A DNA stretch of 64,000 bases from Chaetoceros tenuissimus. Its lineage: Eukaryota > Bacillariophyta > Thalassiosirophyceae > Chaetocerotales > Chaetocerotaceae. The position numbers and the translations under genes were made by a program. The stretch lies in NCBI GenBank assembly GCA_021927905.1, contig BLLK01000062.1:682001-746000 (forward strand). Reading direction: 5' to 3'. Below the pieces are notes generated by a model. It ran no database searches. It was not told the origin of the DNA and saw nothing but the letters and a program-made list of their open reading frames with translations. Shown in pieces: positions 8,858 to 18,772 of the stretch (position 1 is its first letter; every line of letters starts with the position of its first letter).

Positions 8858-10187
8858 CTACCAACCAGCTGCATTCGCCATGATGTTGTTCTTCCAATAA
8901 CTCTTTCTTTCTCCGCCTGGTTGAGAACCAGAATACTGACTATGAGTGGATCTCTGACTAATATTAGATCTTTGACTGACATGTGATGTACGACTTGCAC
9001 CTCCAGATGCACTCGAAGCCCCACTACTGTAATTTGATCTTGCACTGACACTTCCTCCCTGCCTGAATGACATTGCAGAAAAAGCACTGGAATCATCACC
9101 TGATCTTCCACCATCGTATGATCCGATTGTTTTGTACATTGGGCTTTCTTTTAGCATTGCTCTAAAAATAATGTGTAATTCTCTGATTTCATCTTCATTT
9201 TGAGAACCAAATGCTCCATTGATGGTTGGCCCTGCGTCCGTCCATTTGTCTAATTTGAATTGATGCCTTTGAAATTATTGATATATCAATGGTATCGTGT
9301 GAGAAAATGTATACAATCATTCTTTTGATGTTTGAAGTACTTCTTGCAAACATACACAATAGAGAAATCGTACTTACATGTACCCGCTCGTTTTGTAGGA
9401 CTTCATTTTCATTGGAGAACATTGGAAACCTTTGATGTTTTCAGTATCTTTTCTAGTTGAGATATTTGGATTAGTAAAGTTTACTCGAAGCTTTACAAGT
9501 TTCTCTCTTTGATTGAATGATAGGTTTGGATCCATCACCCAATCCTCAAAGTCAAATCTGTTTCTAAAAAATATAAGCTGATCATTTCCATATGCCTTTT
9601 ATAAAAGTTGTGAGTCAGATGAAAAACATATGACATAACGTGTGTAATATATACTTCATAAATCTTTAAGCACTTACAATCCAAAACACTTGCTTCCATT
9701 TCTTTGTGAGCAATGTTCGTAAGGATATTCTTGCCATACAGGTTCCACTGTGTTTCACCAAATTAAAATCAGGTGGAGTGTGAGGAATTGCCTCCTCTTC
9801 TGCATGAAAAAGAGAGCGAGTATAATCTTTATTTGAAGGCAATTCTGGCGGCGGTGCAAATGTTAAATCATCCAAGATACTCGGTCCTCCTCCAGCCGAT
9901 CGTGAACCAAGTGATGACGTCCCGGAAGCAGAGGAGTTTGCTCTTCTTCTCATTGGAACAGATGTTGGAGCATCAGGAGTCACCGGTTGCTGTTGAGGGG
10001 GAGGTGGAGGTGGAGATGCAGAGAATTGAAGGAGTATATCTTCTTGTGACTCCATTGGTTGTGGTGACTGCTGATTCTGAAGCGACCATTGATTGTGTGC
10101 AGTACTTTGTGGCGAAGCTACCAATGGCTGCGAGGAAATCTGAGCAAAAGGATCCGCTCTCAGCGGATCGAAACCAGTGTTCGCCAT
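8858..10187 (-). CDS. PH-like domain protein, family member 3, three exons
   Basis: Exons are 10187..9678, 9595..9378 and 9266..8858; introns are 82 and 111 bp with GTAAGT donors. The product is 378 residues. It begins MANTGFDPLRADPFAQ, with a DPF motif like member 2, followed by Q/P/S-rich sequence and DDLTFAPPPELPSN, which matches member 1. The PH-like core runs from about residue 145 to 275: HSGTCMARISLRT, LTKKWKQVFWIAYGNDQLIF, DFEDWVMDPNLS, then MHQFKLDKWTDAGPT and AFGSQNEDEIRELH. Its second intron sits exactly where member 2 has its only intron (before HQFKL, same phase), while member 1 lacks it. The tail is Ser/Gln-rich and ends YWKNNIMANAAGW. Function is not known; the shared architecture suggests a common membrane-linked adaptor role. 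Confidence 0.78.
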
Positions 10188-10549
10188 TTCTCCTTTAGTG
10201 TATGTTTATGTATTGATAGGTAGTAAATACTTGGTACTGTATGGAATGTAGTCTGTGTAGAAGATTCATGAAAGAGGAAAAGAGGGGTCGTGCTCCATGA
10301 AAAGAAAAGTGAAGCTTCATTTTTGGAACTTTTGATGGCGAGCCATAAATATCATTATGACGTCATCACAATATCCGCATCAGTACAATTTCTACATACG
10401 AGACAAATATTTTGATGGCAATGACGAAATTGTAGCAGACTACCAATGACGCAAAATCATACACCTTTTTATTCAGCAGTAAATATGCAATCATATCTGT
10501 TTACATCTAAGTATTTTCTAGAATGTTACCTGTGAATGTATGTCATTTT
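10188..10549. other. Promoter region of PH-like member 3
   Basis: This AT-rich gap lies between member 3 and the 3' end of the SET gene. It contains the CRE-type site at 10358-10365. Nothing coding is seen. Confidence 0.6.
10358..10365. promoter_or_regulatory. CRE-type TGACGTCA site
   Basis: A perfect TGACGTCA lies 171 bp before the ATG of PH-like member 3 and is followed by TCACA. A similar site precedes member 2, so the two minus-strand family members may share control. This is inferred from the motif. Confidence 0.4.
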
Positions 10550-12550
10550 TCATTCATCCTTTGGTTCAATGTCTTCTTCTTCATCATGGTAGTATTCATA
10601 ATCCTCATCGTCGTCATCTTCTACATACGGTCCTGATTCTTCTAATGATGCAAAGTAGTATGTACCTACTTTCCATGAATCTGGAAACATGTCATCATCT
10701 ATCTCGATATAGTGCCTAAATGCACCTGGAAGAAATTGATCACTTTCGTATTTTTTCATTCGGAATAATATCGACTCTTCAGGATAGTTTGTAAACCTAT
10801 AGATTTTGTTCTTCTCGAACCAAAGGCTAACAGTATACATTTGTTTGCCATCAACAACACTCTTGTTTTCTATTTCGCACTCATACAAATATTTCTCCTT
10901 TTCGACATCTTTTTCAGACTTCATATTTGCTCCATCCAGATCAATGACGAAGTCGTATTCGCTCCCACTCTCTGAATCAGCTTCATCATCAAAGTGATCT
11001 TTGCTTGCATTATCAAAGAAACATACAAGTTGCACATTTCTTGGGTAAGGATTTGTTTGTAGTTCTTCTTTTGTTCTAAAATCTTTTTCCTCTGTCATTT
11101 TCCTAACTGGCACAAAATCATCGTCACCGGGCGATTCCCAAGTCTCTAAATGCTTTTGATACGCAGCTTCCCACCCCGATCCATAATCAATAAATACTTC
11201 TTCCCCAGGATAAATGTCTCGCAAGGCGATAACTTCGAGAGATAGCCCTCTTTTTTGATTTTGAGTCCTTTCTATGACCTCCTCAAAAGGAAGATTCAAC
11301 CATTCTTCCGTGTCTGGGTCCCAACTTGTACCCCACTGAATTTTAGCATTTGGGCCTGCTGCACTGCAATGGCCTTCACCATTCATGGTAGTGCTGCAAT
11401 GATTGATTAAGATCATATTCGTCTGCGGACATAACGCCAAAGGAGATAGCCTATGGCTGAAACAATAATTAAGCAAAAGCTGGGAGCCAATTTCTTCATG
11501 ATCATCGGTCAACTTTTCAAACTCCTCAGTCTCTTTATCATATAAATCATGCATTTTCAACTTCGTTCGATCTTTGATACCAAGCAATGGCCCAGGAACA
11601 ATGATTTGGCCAGCCTTTATGAAGCCCTGGGAGATAGCACCTTGACCTGCATTCTTTAAAGTACTCTTCCCTGGCCTGATTAAGTCTAGGCACATACCAT
11701 GCTCTTTTATGTAATCCAATGAACGTGGCAACAAATTACTTCTTGATAAAACAGCTTCCAACTTTTCTTTGCCCATATTTTGAAGGATGTAGTTGTATTT
11801 CTCAACAGTATCAGGAAGAATAACTCCCACCCTTGGTTCAAATTCAGATGAAATAGCATTCAATGTTTTCAGAATGGAATCTGTGACTGTTATTTTCTCT
11901 GAAATCAAACTTCGATGTATTTTCTTAAACAATATAGCTGCTTTCTCGAAGTCTTTTGCCCTTGGCACAAAATCTGCAAATGTTCCCTTTCTTTGGTCGA
12001 GCCAAGCTTCACCATAGTCAGCAAATATTTCATCCCCTGCTTTCAGAGCATCATAAGCTTCAAATTTGTGTCCCGCATGTAATGAAAATGATCCAAGAGC
12101 TGGATTATTTTTACGGTCAACAATAGTATCATCATAGATTTCATTTACAGGATGGACATTCGCCAAGTAAGTATGAAAATTTGACAAAGCACCGAAACCC
12201 ATGACCGATTCGGAACTTTCTTTACATTCATGTTCAGCCAAACCCGAACCACTCCACAAGTAGTCTACATGATTCCAATCGGTGTCAGTAATTCCTTCAT
12301 GGTATTCATCACACACCGCGATAGAAGGCGCGTCTGCATATGGTAGAATATATTCGCCTTTCGCAATACTTCTGCTGACAAAAAGTCCAAAACCAGCATG
12401 AGGAATGGAACTTGGCGCCATATAAAGGCTACACTCGAAGGTCCCCTTATTGCTTTCATTCTGATCATGTATTGTTTCTGTTGCGAACACGGTGTGTGCT
12501 AAGACTATTACTGATGTGAAGGCAAGCATTTCCAGTGATTTGCTGAGCAT
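10550..12550 (-). CDS. Secreted or ER protein with two SET-like domains
   Basis: The ATG at 12550 is used because the longer frame starts at TTG. The product is 666 residues. It opens with a clear signal peptide (MLSKSLEMLAFTSVIVLAHT, cleavage near VFA-TE). A first SET-like domain spans about residues 40-195: GFGLFVSRSIAKGE, GFGALSNFH, GDEIFADYGEAW. A second spans about 290-480: NAGQGAISQGFIKAGQ, LINHCSTTM, GEEVFIDYGSGW. SET domains are usually lysine methyltransferases with the NH..Y motifs forming the active site, but here the protein enters the secretory pathway, so histone is an unlikely substrate. The C-terminal 170 residues form a further unknown region ending in a very acidic tail, EDDDDEDYEYYHDEEED, with final residues KDE. 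Substrate and activity are unknown. Confidence 0.75.
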   Translation of the reverse strand: MLSKSLEMLAFTSVIVLAHTVFATETIHDQNESNKGTFECSLYMAPSSIPHAGFGLFVSRSIAKGEYILPYADAPSIAVCDEYHEGITDTDWNHVDYLWSGSGLAEHECKESSESVMGFGALSNFHTYLANVHPVNEIYDDTIVDRKNNPALGSFSLHAGHKFEAYDALKAGDEIFADYGEAWLDQRKGTFADFVPRAKDFEKAAILFKKIHRSLISEKITVTDSILKTLNAISSEFEPRVGVILPDTVEKYNYILQNMGKEKLEAVLSRSNLLPRSLDYIKEHGMCLDLIRPGKSTLKNAGQGAISQGFIKAGQIIVPGPLLGIKDRTKLKMHDLYDKETEEFEKLTDDHEEIGSQLLLNYCFSHRLSPLALCPQTNMILINHCSTTMNGEGHCSAAGPNAKIQWGTSWDPDTEEWLNLPFEEVIERTQNQKRGLSLEVIALRDIYPGEEVFIDYGSGWEAAYQKHLETWESPGDDDFVPVRKMTEEKDFRTKEELQTNPYPRNVQLVCFFDNASKDHFDDEADSESGSEYDFVIDLDGANMKSEKDVEKEKYLYECEIENKSVVDGKQMYTVSLWFEKNKIYRFTNYPEESILFRMKKYESDQFLPGAFRHYIEIDDDMFPDSWKVGTYYFASLEESGPYVEDDDDEDYEYYHDEEEDIEPKDE

Positions 12551-12812
12551 TTTCAAGGAGTTAGCAATGACTTAGGTAATGTACGCAGTTGCTTCTTTGG
12601 CTGCCTTATCGAATAGCAATAATATAAAAGTTGAAGTGGAATGGCAATAATATAAAAGTCAAGGTAGAATGCAATACATGGGTTTGTTGGTTTGTTTTAG
12701 CTTATATGTTGCCTGTGGTTGTTGGTGGTTGGCACGTCGTTGGCATTGTTTCTCCTCAAAATCCATCATGAAACGACACAATAACGTTTTATCTTGATTC
12801 CTTGTTTTATTT

Positions 12813-14288
12813 TTATCTTGCCATTTTCGCAGTTTTCTTTGTGACCTTCTTCATCTTACCAATTCCTGCACGACCCTTCTTCTTCCTGAATCTTGAAGAA
12901 CTAAGACCATCATCAAAATCAAAGTCGTGACCAGTTTCACCTCTTGCATGATCACCTCTACGAATAGCAAGCTCTTTCTTTCGTCCTCCTCCTGTCATCA
13001 CATTCTCCAATACCTTCAAACTGCTCTTGGCCTCGTTCTTGACTCCTTCCTTTGCAGTTGCAGATTCAAACTTTCGCTTCTTTAATCCAGACATAGCTTT
13101 TCTTCTTTCTGGTTCTCCTTCGCGCATTTTATCGAATTTTCCCATGGATGCAGTTGACCTTTGTGTTGCTAATAATGCGAGCTTAGTCAATTCCTTTCCT
13201 CTTTGCTTTTCACTAATATCAACAGGTACACCAGCTGGAGTATTTGAAAAGTTTTTCATATCTAAAGCTCCACCTTCTCTTCCAGCCTTTCTTTCTTTAA
13301 GCTTAGCCTTCATCAGCCGTCTTGTAGTACCTCTGGCGATTTCCCCAGAACTTTCTGCATTCTTCATTCTGTTCATTGTGTTCTTATCAACTCGAGCTTT
13401 TTTAGCATCTCTTGCTCTCTCCCACGGATCTTCAAATGGATCTTGATTCTTCCTGACTTCCATAATAGGCCAAGACATTGGATCATTCTCAGAAGATGCC
13501 TTTTGGTATCCTGTTCGATATGCCCATTCTCCAGTAGCCTCATCCCACACCTTTCTAGATCGCTTCTCTTTTGGTGCAATTCCTCTCTCCTTTGCGAATT
13601 TTTCCCATCTTGTTTCTGCCTTCGGAGCAGGTGGTGGCTGTATATGATATAGTTACAGTTTGTGTGAGAAATAGAGAAATAATAACAAACGAAAAGTGCA
13701 CTTTTTAGATCAACTCACCAATTCCCTAGGCGTGACAGTTTGATAATAACTCGGCAATATAGCCCTTGGCCCTGCATCTGTTCTTTCAGTCTCTAACTTC
13801 CATAGACCAGCAAGAAGTTGAGTACAACCTTCGCTTGCCTTTTGGAGTAGATGATCTTCGTTTGCAATTTTCATTCCATCCACAAAGATTTCAGTGCTTT
13901 CATCAGTGACTGAAGATTTCTTATACAGAGCTCTGTGGTTCACTTGATGAGTATTGAATGCAAGAAGATTCTTAAGGTCAATATTACATTTCTCTTCACC
14001 TCCCATTGGAATTTCTTCGTCTTCATCATCTTCGACAACTCCTGCACTGTCTTCTTCTTCTTCCATTACCTCTTCATCTTCTTCTTCTTCACTTTCATCA
14101 TCATTCTCTTCACTGGATTCATCGTCTTGGTCCAACTCCTCATCTTCAGATGCATCTTCCTCGGAAGAACCTTCATCATTCAACATTCTTTCCATTGTCT
14201 CTAGGTCTACTTCTTCTTCTTCAGAGGAAGACTCCTCGACTGTTTGCTGGACGATTTTCTTTGACTTCTTTTTTCCTTTAGCCGCCAT
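12813..14288 (-). CDS. RRS1: Ribosome biogenesis regulator RRS1
   Basis: Exons are 14288..13719 and 13637..12813, intron 13638..13718, giving 464 residues. RRS1 works with RPF2 to bring 5S RNP into the pre-60S particle in the nucleolus. The conserved block is IDLKNLLAFNTHQ, then LPSYYQTVTPRELPPPAPK, and after the splice ETRWEKFAKERGI, EKRSRKVWDEATGEWAYRTG. The N-terminal 90 residues are an acidic Ser/Glu/Asp tract, as in other nucleolar factors. The C-terminus is basic (FRKKKGRAGIGKMKKVTKK). The protein is longer than yeast RRS1 (about 200 residues), mainly through the acidic head and the basic tail. The ATG at 14288 is chosen; an upstream extension has no similarity. Confidence 0.9.
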
Positions 14289-14681
14289 GTTCAATATTGT
14301 CAATTTGTTTTTATGGATGTACCCAGTAGAAAGGATGAGTGATGGGAAATACAACAACAAGTCGTTTCTTTGTAAATAAGTTGTAACTCGTACACTTCAA
14401 ATCAAAAAAGATGAAAGATGAAGCTGAATGTGGACGACTTTGAGTGGCTACCATCTCGCTTGCTACTATTGACTCTTTACATAGCCACCATAAAAAGCGT
14501 TCTTTTCTACCCCTACCGAATATGGTTACTCTACCTACAACAAAGCACGTTGGCAAGAAAGTTTCACCACACGCTCATCACTCATCACTCATCACTCATC
14601 ACTCATCACTCATCACATCCATTTGTTGAATTCACTTCTTCTTCCCAAAGTAATTTTAGATTTTAGAGATATAAGAGTACT
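14289..14681. other. Divergent promoter region with heptamer array
   Basis: This separates RRS1 (-) from the small plastid protein (+). It holds the CTCATCA array at 14574-14615 and no coding signal that I trust. Confidence 0.6.
14574..14615. repeat. CTCATCA heptamer, six tandem copies
   Basis: Six perfect copies of CTCATCA end 66 bp before the ATG at 14682. Like the array at 482-516 it is a 7-mer with a CATCA-type core placed directly upstream of a start codon. Confidence 0.9.
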
Positions 14682-15161
14682 ATGAAGTTGATATATTTTG
14701 CCCTTTTATTCGTATCAATATTTGAAAAAGCAGATGCGTTCTGTTCGCACATTCAGCAAGCATCGTCTCATAGGATTTCACCTATACTTTTTGGGACTTC
14801 AGGAGACAACCATGAAAATATTGGACAAAGTGAAATAGAAGAGATTAGAACATTGATCTTAACAATGTCAAAGGAACAGAATGATGAAAAGCGTAGAAAA
14901 GATCTATCAGATCTTATGACGAAAAAGGTTGAGGAATCAAGAGTTGACGAGGAAGCCAAGAGGTTTCTCGAACTTTGGGATCAGACTCTCATTCTTGTTG
15001 GAGGCGAAGTACAAGAAGAAGCTAGATTAAAAGCTATGAAAAATCCTCCGCAAGAAAATGACAATATGAATCCCAAGGAAAAAAGTGACGATGAATTGCA
15101 GCTGTGGGCGTTGGTGGATATGATGGTACAATCAAAAACCATGGTCAAGAAAGCAAGGTGA
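14682..15161 (+). CDS. Small plastid-targeted protein of unknown function
   Basis: This is a 159-residue single-exon protein. Residues 1-19 form a signal peptide with predicted cleavage ADA-FC. The Phe right after the cleavage site is the hallmark of diatom bipartite plastid targeting (ASAFAP-type motif). The mature part is mostly charged and helical, with EIEEIRTLILTMSKEQNDEK and KRFLELWDQTLILVGG as the most protein-like stretches, and no known domain. It ends in a short basic KTMVKKAR. Two TGA codons in a row end the frame. Function is unknown; a stromal helical protein is the most that can be said. Confidence 0.7.
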   Translation: MKLIYFALLFVSIFEKADAFCSHIQQASSHRISPILFGTSGDNHENIGQSEIEEIRTLILTMSKEQNDEKRRKDLSDLMTKKVEESRVDEEAKRFLELWDQTLILVGGEVQEEARLKAMKNPPQENDNMNPKEKSDDELQLWALVDMMVQSKTMVKKAR

Positions 15162-15962
15162 TGATTAGCCAAATATTCTCAAATGATATGACGCATTTCG
15201 AAATATACTGTATTATTTCGGAAACCAATTCTTTGAGTAGAAATTGTATATCTGAATCTAGCTAAAAATAGAATAATAGCTCAGCTTTACAAACAACTGC
15301 TACGAAGCGTCAGGAACAGCTACATTTCTCCACTTGAAATAATAATACGTACGAATATGAAAAATAAAATTTAGAATTTGTTATAGTGTATTTTTTCTTT
15401 CAGCACTACTTAGCCCTTCTTGTATATGTGATAATACTTTTCATTCAATGCAGCAAATAGTGACATTATAGCAGTACATATACTGTATCCAGACTTGACT
15501 TGCACATGCCTTCCTAAAAATATATTTTCGTCACTTTTTTATCATAAAAAAGAAGATAGTCTAAGCATGTTACTTCAAGTTGAGAGTTGATACTTTCCCA
15601 TTAAAAAGACATACTGCATGCACTCTTGATATTCTTTACTCTTGAGGACGAAAAGCTTTTCTAATTAAGAATAATCACAAAATCATATATATGTACTCGT
15701 AGTCATTCATCAAATCTCCATTGAAGATTACTTTTATGAGGAGTTTAACATTATACTTAAAAATAGTTTTTATAAAATAATAAGATGTAAGATGACATCG
15801 TGCCTCTCGCTTCCAAAGAAAACCCAGATGAGTCGTCATGAAATATACATTCCAAACATTTACTCATTCCATGTTGATTTATTTTAAAAATCAGAATTTA
15901 TTCCGATGACTACAAAGAATGTGGGAAACCCCATTTGATAAAATTAATGCATTCATTTGGTT
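15162..15962. other. AT-rich intergenic region
   Basis: About 800 bp of AT-rich sequence between two gene 3' ends. I see no coding frame, RNA gene or repeat array in it. Confidence 0.6.
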
Positions 15963-16889
15963 TTACCTCTTCCAAAACCTGAGCGACATTCCCTTCCCTT
16001 TCTTTGTTACAGACTTTGACGAAGAGCTGATACTCACTTTCGAAAACTGCCGTTGTATAGGAGGAACCTCACTCTCTTGCACATTCATATTCGTATTGAA
16101 GTCCTTCAAAGCATTCGTATCCGATATAGCAACTGATAGCTGACATGAAGATGAACCAGTGGTTGCCTTCGTTGTTGCAGTCGATATACTCTTCTGGTCT
16201 GAAATGGACTTTGACGAGTCAAATCCGTCTGCTTCCCATTTCATCTTCTGCTGCCTATAGAATATAATACTTATCGCACGCAAGGCTCTATAAATATTGG
16301 TAAGTCTCTCGTATTCTTCACTGTTTGGATCCTCTTCCATTCGAGCTACTTGAACCAGATCGATAGGAGTATCATCGCACCTGTCGGTAGTGTTGATTCC
16401 ATCAGGATAGCTAGAGGTCAACAATTTCAAGATGTGCAGACCCTCCACGAAGTCTATCTCATCCCTACATAAACATTCCACCATATGATGCAATGGAATA
16501 CGCCTATCCCGATCGTGAAGCTGAGCGATACCTACTTGACTCTGTAAGAGGTAGCTGATTGTTTCCGGCGAAGCACCATTCAGGCAAGCTATGTGAAGAG
16601 GTGTCGCTCCGAATAAGTCCGTGGCGGAGGCTTGAGATCTATCCATATCTAGTATAAGTTTGATGATATCTATAGGCGCGTCGAATCCTAGAGCCATTCC
16701 TAGCAACGAGAGACCAGATCCATCTTTCTCCCGAACACTCTTTTCGTTTTTCCGCATCATCTTCCTGAGCTTATTCCATTTTTGTGCTTCAACTAGACGA
16801 AACAAAGCAGGCTGGCTCTCACTAATGTATGAGAATCTCTCTCCTGACTGTGTGCCGAAGCTTCCTGAGTGTAGGTTTAGGTTTAACAT
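15963..16889 (-). CDS. Ankyrin-fold protein, left copy of an inverted pair
   Basis: The ATG at 16889 gives 308 residues (MLNLNLHSGSFGTQSGERFS); the longer frame begins only at TTG. It is almost identical to the gene at 17870 on the opposite strand. Ankyrin-like units are recognisable at GSGLSLLGMALGFDAPIDII, TDLFGATPLHIACLNGA and RDRRIPLHHMVECLCRDEID. A non-repeat region follows with EEYERLTNIYRALRAISIIF, then a Ser/Thr-rich linker and a basic end (SKSVTKKGKGMSLRFWKR). The C-terminal half is shared with the gene at 28344-29186, so this is a lineage family. Partner and role are unknown. The coding sequence looks more GC-rich than its flanks. Differences from its twin cluster near residues 40-52 and in the Thr/Ser linker. 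Confidence 0.8.
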   Translation of the reverse strand: MLNLNLHSGSFGTQSGERFSYISESQPALFRLVEAQKWNKLRKMMRKNEKSVREKDGSGLSLLGMALGFDAPIDIIKLILDMDRSQASATDLFGATPLHIACLNGASPETISYLLQSQVGIAQLHDRDRRIPLHHMVECLCRDEIDFVEGLHILKLLTSSYPDGINTTDRCDDTPIDLVQVARMEEDPNSEEYERLTNIYRALRAISIIFYRQQKMKWEADGFDSSKSISDQKSISTATTKATTGSSSCQLSVAISDTNALKDFNTNMNVQESEVPPIQRQFSKVSISSSSKSVTKKGKGMSLRFWKR

Positions 16890-17869
16890 TATTATGTGGA
16901 CCTGTAACTCGTAAAGTAGCGGTATTATTAGGAATGCAGAAACAGAACTAACATCAAGTTGCGGTGTTATTTCACTGAGGGTCTCTCCAGTCGTCAAACA
17001 CTGTGAGTTCCTTGGAAACCAGTCCTACTTGAGAAATTGTATGAATTTTTCCAATTCCTGCATAGGACATTAAGCGGTAATGACCCTTCTCGGTTGACTA
17101 AAATGGGAAGAAGAATTAGAATGAAACCCGCCATCTGTTTCTTACAACGTACAAAAGTCCTTAACTCTCCTTTTTTGCCTATGAAAAACTTAAATACGTA
17201 CGTAATATCGTACTGAATGGCCGAATGCCGATCAATAAACAGATGGTGGACGATATCCAATTATTGCACGTGCGACAATTATTCTTCCGTTCTGACCTTC
17301 GCGTATTTTTATTTGCACTATACTGATTTTCTTTGCATCTGTCTTCTTCTCTATATGACTGAGTAATAAAATTAAATATATGCGCGGAATTATCGTACAA
17401 CTATCATTGTAAAGAAATCATGTTTTGAAGTATAATTAGGGGTAGTTGTAATGTAGACAGGCATCTGTTTTGGTGTACTGCTCGAATACCGAATACAGTA
17501 TGCATTTTTATCTCACCCGAGTCAGGAAGGTGGGAATATCCTCGAGAGGATGAAGAGAGAAGGAATGGATTTTCGGATTTTCTAATGTACTGGCAAAGTA
17601 CGAAATGTCCTTAAGGAATGGAAATAGTTCATGCATTTTTGTTGTTCTACGTAGGTATCAACCGCAAAAAAATGTATGCCTCTGGCGAAAAACAGCACAC
17701 AAACTGTGTGCGTACTGCATGTAAACGTATGAACTAAATATTTTGCTAATTCCCTTTTGAGTCAAAACACATAGAGAGCTGCGAATGCATACAGCATAAA
17801 TATTTGTGTTGCTATAATTCATTTTTATTCCGTTTATATAAAACTCTCTGAACTCTGTGAAGCATCAAC
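16890..17869. other. Spacer between the head-to-head ankyrin twins
   Basis: This 980 bp spacer must carry both promoters. The sequences just upstream of the two ATGs do not resemble each other although the coding regions are nearly identical. TATATAAAA is at 17835-17843, only 27-35 bp before the right-hand ATG. No gene is seen. Confidence 0.65.
17835..17843 (+). promoter_or_regulatory. TATA-like box close to a start codon
   Basis: TATATAAAA ends 26 bases before the ATG at 17870. If used at the usual 25-30 bp spacing it would start transcription at or next to the ATG, giving almost no 5' UTR, or the message would use a later ATG. It may also be a chance AT run. Confidence 0.35.
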
Positions 17870-18772
17870 ATGCACTCAGGAAGCTTCGGCACACAGTCAG
17901 GAGAGAGATTCTCATACATTAGTGAGAGCCAGCCTGCTTTTTTTCGTCTAGTTGAAGCACAAAAATGGAATAAGCTTAGGAAAGCTATAAACCGTAAAGG
18001 GAAGGACGCTTTCAAAGAGAGAGATGGATCTGGTCTCTCGTTGCTAGGAATGGCTCTAGGATTCGACGCGCCTATAGATATCATCAAACTTATACTAGAT
18101 ATGGATCGATCTCAGGCCTCCGCCACGGACTTATTCGGAGCGACACCGCTTCACATAGCCTGCCTGAATGGTGCATCGCCGGAAACCATCAGCTACCTCT
18201 TACAGAGTCAAGTAGGTATCGCTCAGCTTCACGATCGAGATAGGCGTATTCCATTGCATCATATGGTGGAATGTTTATGTAGGGACGAGATAGACTTCGC
18301 TGAGGGTCTGCATATCTTGAAATTATTGACCTCTAGCTATCCTGATGGAATCCATACATCAGACAAATTCAAAGATACTCCTATCGATCTGGTACAAGTA
18401 GCCCGGATGGAAGAGGATCCAAACAGTGAGGAATACGAGAGACTTACCAATATTTATAGAGTCTTGCGTTCGATAAGTATTTTAGTTTATAGGCAGCAGA
18501 AGTTGAAATGGGAAACAGACGGATTTGACTCGTCCAAGTCCATTTCAGACCAGAAGAGTATATCGACTGCGACTACAAACACTGGAACTTCATGTCAGCT
18601 GTCAGTTGCTGTATCGGATACGAATGCTCTGAAGGACTTCAATACGAATATGAATGTGCAAGAGAGTGAGGTTCCTATACAACGGCAGTTTTCGAAAGTT
18701 AGCATTAGCTCTTCTTCAAAGTCTGTAACAAAGAAAGGGAAGGGAATGTCGCTCAGGTTTTGGAAGAGGTAA
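17870..18772 (+). CDS. Ankyrin-fold protein, right copy of an inverted pair
   Basis: This 300-residue single-exon protein is the near-identical twin of the gene at 15963-16889. It starts MHSGSFGTQSGERFSYISES, and the same ankyrin units follow (SLLGMALGFDAPIDI, GATPLHIACLNGAS, RIPLHHMVECLCRDEIDF). The linker at residues 40-54 (AINRKGKDAFKERDG) differs from the twin (MMRKNEKSVREKDG). The TTNTGTS linker is also shorter. The basic tail is the same. Synonymous positions are mostly identical too, and similarity stops at both ends of the coding sequence. Function is unknown; ankyrin repeats suggest protein binding. Confidence 0.8.
   Translation: MHSGSFGTQSGERFSYISESQPAFFRLVEAQKWNKLRKAINRKGKDAFKERDGSGLSLLGMALGFDAPIDIIKLILDMDRSQASATDLFGATPLHIACLNGASPETISYLLQSQVGIAQLHDRDRRIPLHHMVECLCRDEIDFAEGLHILKLLTSSYPDGIHTSDKFKDTPIDLVQVARMEEDPNSEEYERLTNIYRVLRSISILVYRQQKLKWETDGFDSSKSISDQKSISTATTNTGTSCQLSVAVSDTNALKDFNTNMNVQESEVPIQRQFSKVSISSSSKSVTKKGKGMSLRFWKR

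Noticed and set aside
13935-14379. Three Ser/Phe-rich open frames opposite the RRS1 acidic tract
   Set aside because: They arise from GAA/GAT-rich coding sequence read backwards; RRS1 itself is well supported.
15162-15962. Search for a small gene or RNA in the 800 bp gap
   Set aside because: Only short AT-rich frames were seen, with no conserved motif.
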